Source of the DNA: Phytophthora colocasiae
Lineage: Eukaryota; Oomycota; Peronosporomycetes; Peronosporales; Peronosporaceae
Direction: 5' to 3'
Length of the DNA: 64,000 nt
NCBI GenBank assembly: GCA_018806915.1
Contig: JAGKQI010000069.1
Span: forward strand, 248,001 to 312,000
Below, one piece after another: positions 9,387-17,809 of this stretch. A model generated the notes under the pieces. That model saw nothing but the letters and a program-made list of their open reading frames with translations. It was not told the DNA's origin and did no database searches. A program made the translations under genes and the position numbers. Numbering within the stretch: the stretch's first letter is position 1; each line of letters opens with the position of its first letter.

Positions 9387-10022
9387 ATGGATGTACAAGC
9401 ACAGCTACGACGACACAATGGCATTCATTTCATCCGGCCACATGCCAATCTAATTCCACGACCAGGTCAACGTCCTCATGAAGCGCTGGATCGACACGGC
9501 ATACTGTACCGACTGCGATTAGTGCCATTGACGCGGCGGATCAATGGCGTGGTCCAGTGGATCGCTACAGGGAGACAGCTTCCTATTGCGGCAAGCCACG
9601 ATCCCGAGGCACACGAGGGAAAGTTTGTGGCGAAGTATGGTTGTAAGGTACAGCCAGCACGTGTCCGATTCGCCCACATCATCACTGTGGCCCGGCAGCG
9701 CAACTTCCCCGCTGCAATCGACCTTGATCCAAGGTTTGAGATGGCGATTATGGGGATCTCTATACTCGAGCTACGAAATATGGAGAGTGCCTTGCGTAAC
9801 TACCTTAAGAGACGGGGGTTGCGCCTGCGATGGCACGCGTTGGAGGAGGAGCCGATGGAGGACTGGCAGCCGGGTGACGACGGTGACGACCCGCAGGATG
9901 ACGATCCGCTTGAGTTGAACGCCTTTGCTGAGCAGTTCGAGCTCGTGTGCACCGATAAAACGGGGAACGAGCTTGAGAGGTGTTCCAGGAGATCATGGAC
10001 GCACTTGAAGCCGGGCGCTTAG
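9387..10022 (+). CDS. Hypothetical ORF, 211 aa
   Basis: An open frame of 211 codons starting MDVQAQLRRHNG. It has a mixed basic N-terminal part (HFIRPHANLIPRPGQRPHEAL) and a strongly acidic stretch near residues 150-185 (GDDGDDPQDDDPLE). I recognise no domain. G+C is higher than in the flanks. The adjoining +1 or -1 frame (9980-10327) continues as an Arg-rich reading frame overlapping by 43 bases. The two may be one gene with a frameshift or two ORFs of a transposable element. It sits in repeat-rich DNA next to a decayed transposon, which favours a mobile-element origin, but this is inference. Confidence 0.35.
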   Translation: MDVQAQLRRHNGIHFIRPHANLIPRPGQRPHEALDRHGILYRLRLVPLTRRINGVVQWIATGRQLPIAASHDPEAHEGKFVAKYGCKVQPARVRFAHIITVARQRNFPAAIDLDPRFEMAIMGISILELRNMESALRNYLKRRGLRLRWHALEEEPMEDWQPGDDGDDPQDDDPLELNAFAEQFELVCTDKTGNELERCSRRSWTHLKPGA

Positions 10023-10327
10023 GAGCAAGGGATGCTGTTTCAGCGGCAGTCCGCCTTCGCCGACGACATATCCAAACGCAATGCAGGAGCCTTCGTCGGA
10101 GGCACCGCCGAGAACTCAGTCGTGTGCGTTCGTCGTTTCATCGTCGACGGGAAGACCCTCCTGAGGAGGTTGTGGAACGGATACGGAGGCAGCAGCTAGC
10201 TGAGATTGCTGAGGTCGCAACGCGTACACGAGAAGTTAACGGGCACAGAATCCTCCGAAGACATCTCATACACGCAGCCCAGCAACTCATTGCGACCGCC
10301 CAGCCACTCCAGCAACTGTTGCTGTAG
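9980..10327 (+). CDS. Arg-rich hypothetical ORF, 115 aa
   Basis: Starts MFQEIMDALEAGRLGARDAV and continues as a helical, Arg-rich sequence (RSLRRRHRRELSRVRSSFHRRRED) ending in QPLQQLLL. It overlaps the end of the preceding ORF in another frame. No family recognised. It may be the true C-terminal part of the upstream ORF after a frameshift, or a nucleic-acid-binding accessory ORF of a mobile element. Confidence 0.3.
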   Translation: MFQEIMDALEAGRLGARDAVSAAVRLRRRHIQTQCRSLRRRHRRELSRVRSSFHRRREDPPEEVVERIRRQQLAEIAEVATRTREVNGHRILRRHLIHAAQQLIATAQPLQQLLL

Positions 10328-11098
10328 TTGGGGTTTGTAGTTTTTACCAGGGGGTGTCCCGCAACCGCCAGCCACCGAGTTTGCACGAGTTCCACCGCCG
10401 ATAACCGACTTGTGTCCCGCGAATTGTCCCACCTGCCCCTAGTAAAAATGCGCCACATAATGTTTACACACATTCCGACTTTGGATAGAACAATCTTTCC
10501 TTCACGCTCGCAGTCCCTTGGAAGGCGAAACACTTCTACAACGTCCGGTGGGTGAGCTGCTAGCTGCTAGCTATTGTAACTAAGCTTCATTGAAAGTGAC
10601 TGATGTGGTCTGATAGATGCGTGCATGCAGCTAGACGAATAAACCCTACTTCAATGTACTCAACAAGCACGGAACTGGCCACACAAGAATGTTACGTCAT
10701 GGCTTGAGATGGTAACATGAGCAAGAAGACGGTAAAACGTGTTTGTTTGATGTGGAATAATTATTGTTACATGGTTGTCTAACTACGTGTACTTGTACAG
10801 GTACATGCACTTGTTAATGTAGAACCTGCTTGACATGCCAGCAAGTGCTGGCAGCAACAGCGACTGCGTTAGGCACGTTACGCTCGTTTTTCACCAGTTT
10901 ACGGTACGTATATTGTCGAGCCATCAAAAGAACCTGTCTAATGTACCTGCTTGCTGTGTGATATCGCGTGTACAGTAAGGGTTGACGCGACGATCCCACA
11001 TCGCTTTTTCTTTTGTTGGCAACTCTGACAAGCAGAGCTTTTCCGCTTTTTCGATGCTTGAGGCAATATTAATGATGATACAAGAGGTGTTGGATCTT
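10328..11098. other. Intergenic without a supported gene
   Basis: Short ORFs occur on both strands but none is convincing. The stretch is A/T-rich with several TACATGTAC-like and CTTGTAC repeats around 10790-10815. I see no terminal inverted repeat matching the region beyond 14274. Confidence 0.4.
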
Positions 11099-14000
11099 TT
11101 ACTTTCGGATTGTTCTGGCGGAGGCGGCTACGCAGCGCTTCTTTTGAAAGAGTGGCGTACGGGTACAATTCGTGAAAAATGGAAAGCATGTATGTCCATT
11201 TGCCCCGCGAACTAGGCAAAGAATTTGCTCACGAGCGCAAGTAAGCCAGGTGATCAGCTGAAATGAGTGGGGGTTGTAATTGCAGTGCTGATCGTGCTTC
11301 CGTATTATCAGCAGTGATAACATCAGCGCTGTACACGCTTCGTGCGTCAACGATGGAAGTACTCTGGACTGCTCCTGTTGATCCCTGTAGCAATGTGGAA
11401 CAACAGTGCTTGTACAAATCTCTGTAGGTGGAGTGTTCCTGGGATTAACGGTTGAAGTCGTAGTGGTTGAGGTCAAAGCGGCTTCTGTAGAAGTTCCGTA
11501 CGGACTAGACGAGTATGTTGCATCACTGGATATTATCTCGCCGGCGACGGCAGTGTCGGGTGGTATGCATTGTAAAGGACTATCCAGCTGATCGCGAAAG
11601 GAAGGAGGTAATTTAAATTTGATCTTCATACTCGTATCCCGGTTTGATGCTCGCTTCATCGCTTCCCACCTGGCAAGTAACATTTTTTTCGGTTTAGGGT
11701 ATATTCCTTCGCAGAGTGAACTAGCGAAGTCGTACACCTGCAAAAATATTTTTTTAATGCTGGTGAACTGCCGTGTAGCTCGGAGCACGGAAAAGAGTTC
11801 CAGTTGGAAAGCTTGTTCATGATGCGAAGTATCGTTCTCAGTAGAAGCTTCATTTGTGAATGAAAATATTCTTGACGTGGAGCGCATAGGAAGGGAATTT
11901 GTCTCGGTTTCTGCTACCAAGGAAGTGACACGCTGTGCAATGGTCGCGTAGCTTCTGCGACGGATGTTCAAGCGCTGGTTCGGGTTGCTAGAGGCAACGA
12001 TGTTGAACAGTATCGTTGTTACGAGGGGTGCAGTGCTCCAGCTTCGGCCAGTTGCACCCTGTTCTTTGCGTAACTGGCGCAATAGTTCGAACTCCACGGT
12101 TGAGAAGCCGTCATCCATCTCGAAGCTTGCCTCTGACAGACAAAGTGATTGAAGAAATTCCATACGACTTACTTTCGGTCGCTGGGCAGATTGGTGGAGT
12201 AAGAGCTCTTTTATTCGGTTGTGATGCGGACGCGATCTGTTGAGACGTGCCTCAAGAGCACCGGTATTCGGCCGTACACTATCAAACATCGAATGCCATT
12301 TCGAGAATGCAAAGTCTTGAGTCGATTCCGATCGATATTTTGGCTTCATCAAAGGCTTGGAAAGCAGGTTCGCTACAAATTCACCCAGTGGTGTTTCTGG
12401 AAGTGTTCCGTGGCACAAAAGAGAGGCTTTGGCTACAGTAACAATGTCCGCGTGACCGAGAGAAGGATTCCGACCAAACTTTGCCCCTACGCGAAGATTG
12501 TGCCCTAGAATAAAAATGTCAAGGATGCGAAGCCCAACCTCTGCTGATACCTGCCGGGCAACAAGACGTTTGAGTGCTGCGTGGATTCCATCGAGTTGAC
12601 TCGTTGAAACGACGCTGACTTGTGCACCACCCTCCGTGTAAGTGTTGTCGTCGATGGCTAAGTCACCGGCAAGAATTTGTTTGAGATTGCTATTCAGACA
12701 GCCATCCCATTCGCTTTGACTACATGTCAGCTCACTTGTGTTCACACTTTCCACTACTTCGCGGACCTTTTCACACATTTCTTCTGGGCTTCGAAGTTGT
12801 CCATCCACGGAATAGATAGCGCCCTGTATAAGCTTGTAAAAGGTCTTCCTCTTTCCTTTGTGTTTCAGCTTTTCGGAAAAGCGCTGCATCACATGAAAGG
12901 GATCCTGTTTTGTAGCCACTGTTCCCTCAAACACATCGTGCACCACGTTGCGAACAGCAGATGCTTTATCGCTCACGACACTTATAGAACTCTCGTCTGG
13001 TTTGAATGAACTCTTGATGTGGAGAAGGAGATCTCGCATCTCGTCGTTATTTTCCGAACGTGTCAGCCTCCTACCTACAATTTGGCCAATCTCGTTTTGC
13101 ATTAGCAGCAACATTTTTGCGTCCTTTATCCGTGTCGGACAAGTTTCCGGTCACTCTTTTTTTACTTGAGTTAACTATAGAATGGGTCGTGACCTGATTT
13201 ACTGTGAACACGCAAGTGGTCACTTTACAACTACTTGGTTTTTGTATGCAGGTTGGTGGGCTCTGGTGTGGCCCCTCCGCTCCCGCGATGCAAATCTGGA
13301 ACGCCTAGACGTATACTTGATGTTTGTAGGGAGATTTTCCATGAAATCGGTGACCACACGATGGTGTGACCACTTCGCTGTCCCCCACGGATATGCTTTC
13401 ACGTTTTCCCGTTCCACCATTCCATAGCTTTAGACGCTTGCAAAACTTTACCGAATGGTCAATACGAAAAGCCGTGGTAACCTGGGGCTCAATCATCAGC
13501 CTTTCGCACAATGCACTGCAAATTTCCGTACTCTGCAACCAAACCCCTCGCAACATTCGTGGACTTAACTTACAGTGTTTATCTGAGTACTGCGGCACGG
13601 TGGGTGGTGTTGGTACGATATAGTTTTGATTTCGAAGCAAATTTTGGTTGACCTGATAACCAAAAAGACTGTAGAGTTTGTAGTAACGCTGCTCGCGTCT
13701 TCGGCGAACACTATCCACAGTACGAGAGAGTCCATTAGCAGACAGTATTCCATCGTGAGCAAGCTCCATCAACGCTTTCGAAACACCCATCTTTTTAGTC
13801 AAAATAAAAGGAAAATGTATCATTGTCCTCGCATCACGCTTTCGATAGTCGTCACACACCGTTGAAAAGGAGGAACGTGGCTCCCGTTTGCCCATGCACT
13901 GATACTTTACGTACAAAAGGCGACAGCGAAAACCAATGTCTTCACACAGGCGTTGGCGATACTCCTTCAGCCGAGGAGCGCATGCGCACTCTGTGTTGAT

Positions 14001-14273
14001 ACAGTGCGGCTTCTGTCCAAGGTTTATGCACTCGGGAACCCATACAAACACCGGAAAATCAAACAGTGTCGTTGCCAAGTCACACGACCTGTCGAATTCT
14101 GGACACAAAATTTGAGGTGGAAACTGCTTCGTAGCAATTGCCTGTTGAATTAGACGCTTAACTGTCTCTTGTGGTAACTTGTTGGCAGCAGCACGTTGCG
14201 CGTATAGCTCCATAGCCAAGCTGTCGCTGTCCGAGCTGTTGTCATCCGAGCTATCTCCTTCGAGCTCCACCAT
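11099..14273 (-). pseudogene. Large DDE transposase, frameshifted
   Basis: Frame A (14273-13305) starts with an acidic N-terminus, a Cys-containing zinc-ribbon-like part (HCINTECACAPRLKEY) and a conserved helical region (HFPFILTKKMGVSKALMEL), then reaches FRIDHSVKFCKRLK, read as the first catalytic Asp. A second frame (13420-13220, then 13114-11099) continues with LLMQNEIGQIVGRRLTRSEN, VVSDKASAVRNVVHDVF (second Asp) and KQDPFHVMQRF, then a possible Glu in YTEGGAQ. This order fits a MULE- or Zisupton/Kyakuja-like DDE transposase with an N-terminal zinc-binding domain; the exact superfamily is unclear. The frames differ by one base and a stop lies between 13220 and 13114, so the gene is probably dead unless an intron covers 13115-13300. 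No terminal repeats were found. Confidence 0.65.
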
Positions 14274-14323
14274 TTTTTTTTGGCGGTCTTATCGGAATGT
14301 CGGCGTTCGGTAAACCGGTTATC

Positions 14324-14357
14324 GGCTTTTGCGGGGCCTGTCGGCCCCCCAAAAGCC
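14324..14357. repeat. 15-bp-stem hairpin
   Basis: GGCTTTTGCGGGGCC and GGCCCCCCAAAAGCC face each other around TGTC, with one mismatch. It lies 50 bp upstream of the transposase start codon, in a CCGGT-rich stretch, and may belong to the subterminal region of that element. Confidence 0.7.
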
Positions 14358-14420
14358 CATAACCCGTAGTTGGCCAACCAACCGCTTCAGTATTATCGGA
14401 AGTACCGGTATACCGTTCAC

Positions 14421-14519
14421 TGGTCCCCGGCTCAACGGATTTTAAAAGTTGCATATTCTCCCTTATTAACACCCCCTAATTAACGTATATCGGGGTCCAA
14501 CGTGGTCCCCGGCTCAACG
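14421..14519. repeat. 17-bp direct repeats
   Basis: TGGTCCCCGGCTCAACG occurs at 14421-14437 and 14503-14519. A related inverted copy (TTGAGCCGGGAAAA) starts near 14532. These may be binding sites or ends of a repeat element upstream of the gene at 14605. Confidence 0.7.
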
Positions 14520-14604
14520 TATATAACAATTGTTTGAGCCGGGAAAAAGTAAATTATTAATTTCCACTTTTTATATTAAGAAAACTAAAATTGTTCACTT
14601 TGTC

Positions 14605-15333
14605 ATGAATGGAAACGACATCGAGCTGAGCGCGTACGAATCCAAGCGTCTGCAGCGCATGGAAGAGAACCAGCGGGTGTTACAGTCTCTAAACGTCCCT
14701 ACAATCCCTCGTCGCGTTTCTCGCTCCAAACCTGTTAAAACTACAGTCAAATTGGAGCCTTCCAGAAGGTCTTCACGCCAAATAAAACGACGCGAAATTG
14801 CGGAACAACAAGAACTCGAGAGTGTAATTGAACGGCAACAGGAAGAAGCGAAACAATTAGCACTTCGTCAAGAATTAGAACTTAAAAAGAAGCAGATAGT
14901 ACTGCAAAAAGAGATGGAGAAAAAAGCAAAAAAACTGAAGCAGCAGCAACTGAAACAATTGAAGGCGGAAAAGAAGCGGAAACGACAAGAAGAGGCTCAA
15001 CAATTGAAGCAACGAGAAGCAAAGAGACAACGGGACTTAGAAGCAGCTCAATTAAAGCAACAGCGACTTTTAGAGCGTCAAGAAGAGATGAAGAGACAGC
15101 AACTTGAACGACAGAAACAACAAGAGTTATCTCCGGAGAAAGTGGCAGAGAGGAATGCAGAGATTCAGCGATTTATTCAGGAGGAGCTGGACAAACAGGC
15201 AAAGATCGCACAGGAGAAGAAGAAGAAGCAGATGCAGATACTTCAAACGGTGAAAGTTCCACGATCAGGAGAAGAAGTTACAGCAGAAACTGGAATTACA
15301 GAAGCAGAGGGTGAGTATGAAGTGGCATTGTGA
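14605..15333 (+). CDS. Coiled-coil protein, shortened paralogue of the 5210 gene, 242 aa
   Basis: The ATG at 14605 was chosen because MNGNDIELSAYESKRLQRMEE aligns with the start of the protein at 5210 and an initiator-like TCACTTT lies just upstream. It shares the YE-x-KRLxRxEEN and SRSKPVK blocks near the N-terminus. Residues about 70-215 are a Gln/Lys/Glu-rich coiled coil. The C-terminal domain of the longer relative is missing and the frame ends at 15333 with EGEYEVAL. A GTGAGT donor near 15310 suggests that the last residues may be intron read-through, but no downstream exon is visible before the opposing gene at 15438. It is probably a truncated paralogue; whether it is functional is unknown. 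Confidence 0.6.
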   Translation: MNGNDIELSAYESKRLQRMEENQRVLQSLNVPTIPRRVSRSKPVKTTVKLEPSRRSSRQIKRREIAEQQELESVIERQQEEAKQLALRQELELKKKQIVLQKEMEKKAKKLKQQQLKQLKAEKKRKRQEEAQQLKQREAKRQRDLEAAQLKQQRLLERQEEMKRQQLERQKQQELSPEKVAERNAEIQRFIQEELDKQAKIAQEKKKKQMQILQTVKVPRSGEEVTAETGITEAEGEYEVAL

Positions 15334-15437
15334 ATGTCTTCTGCCTAGTAAGTTATAATGGTCCTATCGATGGCAAGTTTTGAACCCCAGTAAGATGTTT
15401 ATTAAGCAAAAATCGGCTTGAGTGCTTATCCAGAATT

Positions 15438-17636
15438 TTAACCGAGATCAACGTGTTGCGTCACAAAGAAAACCTGACGTAGAACTGGTGAAATAGAGAA
15501 CGCGAATATTCTTCTCATCACATCTTGGTCCAATTGATACAGAGACTTGCTCTGAGTTCTTTGATGTTCCTCTATCGCACTGATAAACGCAAGTTTGGAC
15601 GCCAACGGGAGCTTCAGAGTGTGGTGGGTCGGTTGGAGATGGAACTTCCTGAACTGTTCGAGGTATCCCTTAAATCGAATCGGGACAATGACTTCAAAAA
15701 CCTTTAATGATGTGTTCACTCTCAGCATATCGAGAAGAGAATTCAACTCAATCTCGAATGCTGCCGGGTCGAAAGGTCTACGAGCCGGAGTCAACCAGTC
15801 ATTAGCCGGACGAATCCGCACACAGTGGACACACGAGGTGAACGGGCTGTTTCCTTCACTTAAGGCCCTTGACAGTCCAGCAACAGTGTTCCAATACAAA
15901 ATTTGATCGAATGCAGAAGGAGGCTCGTCATTACTGTCCAGAATGAGCTGAAGATCCACCACATCTCCTCCAAGCGACAACTCCAATAGATTGGGGCAAC
16001 TTTGCAGAATAGTGCTGATCTCAATGTCTACAAAGAGCCCTTGGAGTGTCAGAGAACGAAGCGAAGAGCCTACAGCATTGAGTAACAGTGGGAAACCATC
16101 CACACTGGTATGTCTCTCATTCACAAACTCGACTTTGAGTTCTGAAATACGTGGAGTAGCTGAAGTTGCACCAGATTCATGAAATTCCAAATTCTCACGT
16201 TGCACTTGGCACTGCCCATATCCAGGAATTAGAGTATATACCCATTCACTAGCTCCATCGTCAAGAAACGTGCGCACAAGTGGACTAGACGACGATAGTG
16301 AAAACGTTGGACAATCAGAACGCGGTTCTCCACGGAAATCAAACTGCCATCGAATCTCTGCGCCACTTTTTAACGTAGCAATTCGACCTTCCAAGCCACC
16401 ACGAGGAAAATCATTAAACAGTATTTCTTCTGGATGATCTGACTTCAATACGTCAACGAATTTCTCCACATCTGCTATCGGCATTGAATAAATTTTGGTG
16501 ATTTCAACGGATTCTAACAGTGAGGCTTGGGCTCTCTTAGAGAAAAGTGCGTAGGCGAGCCACATCCACCAGTGACGGGTAGAGATCTGTGCACCGGACT
16601 GAGGAATCAATTGTAGCTCGAGCTTCTTGACAGTCTGATTCACTGCCATTGCTGAAGCAAGTGCCACAAAGTCTGCAGCTTCCATTGATGCTGGACAGAG
16701 CAGCTGGACATGCTCAAGCTGTAAGTGGTTTGGTTCTGGGCCGAGAACTGGAGAGTTTCTATTGAAAAGTCCATTGAAAAGCAGACCAAACGTCTTCATC
16801 GCCTCTAGGTCGTCATCCCACAAGTCTTTGGTGAGCTCTAAGCGCACTCGCTTGAGTTCTGAAATACAAAGATTATTCTGCACCAACTGCTCCACTGCTT
16901 GGATCATTTTTGAGCTTAGCCTCACCCCAAGCAAATCCAGAATCACAGGTTCTAACACAAAAGTACACCTTATTAGTCCGGATTCACTTTTTTCCTCTTG
17001 GTTTCTCCATTCTTCACGAATAATATTTTCAGCATTCACAATATCCACAAGTTCCTGTGCAGATATATCTATTGGCTTGGTTCGGTCAGTCGAGAAGAAT
17101 GCGTGCACAGGAATCGGAATGTCAATTCTTCGTCTGGGTGGCTGTACTGCTACAATTTTTCCCAAAGCATCGAGATATTCATCACTGGGACTCTGGAGTT
17201 GCTTAACTCCACAAAACTTCACGAGGTCGTAGTCTTTTCCTTCGTTTCTCCCTTCCCAGTCCAACCATAACAGGAATTTCACTGGAATTTGGGAATCGAA
17301 TTTTTCTTCGCCTTCTTTTCCCACGTCAATTCCGCACAGGACAGTCAGCACATAACGCCACGCTGGATAGTCAACATACTCCACAGCCGCCAGCAACGCC
17401 AACGTTTCGCGAATTCTCACTAATTTGTCCTGAAATTCTTCTTCTACTGTGAAATTGTCTCTTCGAATAGTGACGTGAAGACTGTGCCTTTCGGTGGCCC
17501 AGAGATCACTATTAACTGCCAGTCGACCATAGCCGAGTTTCCCCGTTAAATGCTCGCACCAAGGAGCTAAGAAGCCCCACCGTCGCTCCATTTGATCTCC
17601 ATACAAAATGATTTCATAGGGGTGCGTGATTTTCAC
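15438..17636 (-). CDS. Large leucine-rich hypothetical protein, 732 aa
   Basis: A single uninterrupted frame starting MKITHPYEIILYGDQMERRW. The middle and C-terminal parts have irregular leucine-rich segments (residues about 265-660), for example VEQLVQNNLCISELKRVRLE, LEHVQLLCP, VKKLELQL, SLRSLTLQGLFVDIEIST and CPNLLELSLGG. These resemble the degenerate LRR arrays of large oomycete families of unknown function. The C-terminus carries an F-box-like helix pattern (LYQLDQDVMRRIFAFSISP). It has no signal peptide or membrane segment. It probably acts as a protein-interaction scaffold, but this is inferred from the repeats only. The gene converges on the coiled-coil gene ending at 15333. Confidence 0.75.
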   Translation of the reverse strand: MKITHPYEIILYGDQMERRWGFLAPWCEHLTGKLGYGRLAVNSDLWATERHSLHVTIRRDNFTVEEEFQDKLVRIRETLALLAAVEYVDYPAWRYVLTVLCGIDVGKEGEEKFDSQIPVKFLLWLDWEGRNEGKDYDLVKFCGVKQLQSPSDEYLDALGKIVAVQPPRRRIDIPIPVHAFFSTDRTKPIDISAQELVDIVNAENIIREEWRNQEEKSESGLIRCTFVLEPVILDLLGVRLSSKMIQAVEQLVQNNLCISELKRVRLELTKDLWDDDLEAMKTFGLLFNGLFNRNSPVLGPEPNHLQLEHVQLLCPASMEAADFVALASAMAVNQTVKKLELQLIPQSGAQISTRHWWMWLAYALFSKRAQASLLESVEITKIYSMPIADVEKFVDVLKSDHPEEILFNDFPRGGLEGRIATLKSGAEIRWQFDFRGEPRSDCPTFSLSSSSPLVRTFLDDGASEWVYTLIPGYGQCQVQRENLEFHESGATSATPRISELKVEFVNERHTSVDGFPLLLNAVGSSLRSLTLQGLFVDIEISTILQSCPNLLELSLGGDVVDLQLILDSNDEPPSAFDQILYWNTVAGLSRALSEGNSPFTSCVHCVRIRPANDWLTPARRPFDPAAFEIELNSLLDMLRVNTSLKVFEVIVPIRFKGYLEQFRKFHLQPTHHTLKLPLASKLAFISAIEEHQRTQSKSLYQLDQDVMRRIFAFSISPVLRQVFFVTQHVDLG

Positions 17637-17809
17637 TTGATTTCATTATGTCAAATTTACCTAACCGCACAAAATAGTATTTTCAAAATACTAAACATAT
17701 TCAAAGCAGATAAGTTACTTCCATTATGCACATTGCTGCGAGTCTAACGCCTGCTTCTTGCTCTAATGTCTTCGTCGCTTTCGGTCGCTCTCTACTCCGT
17801 CGTCAAAAT

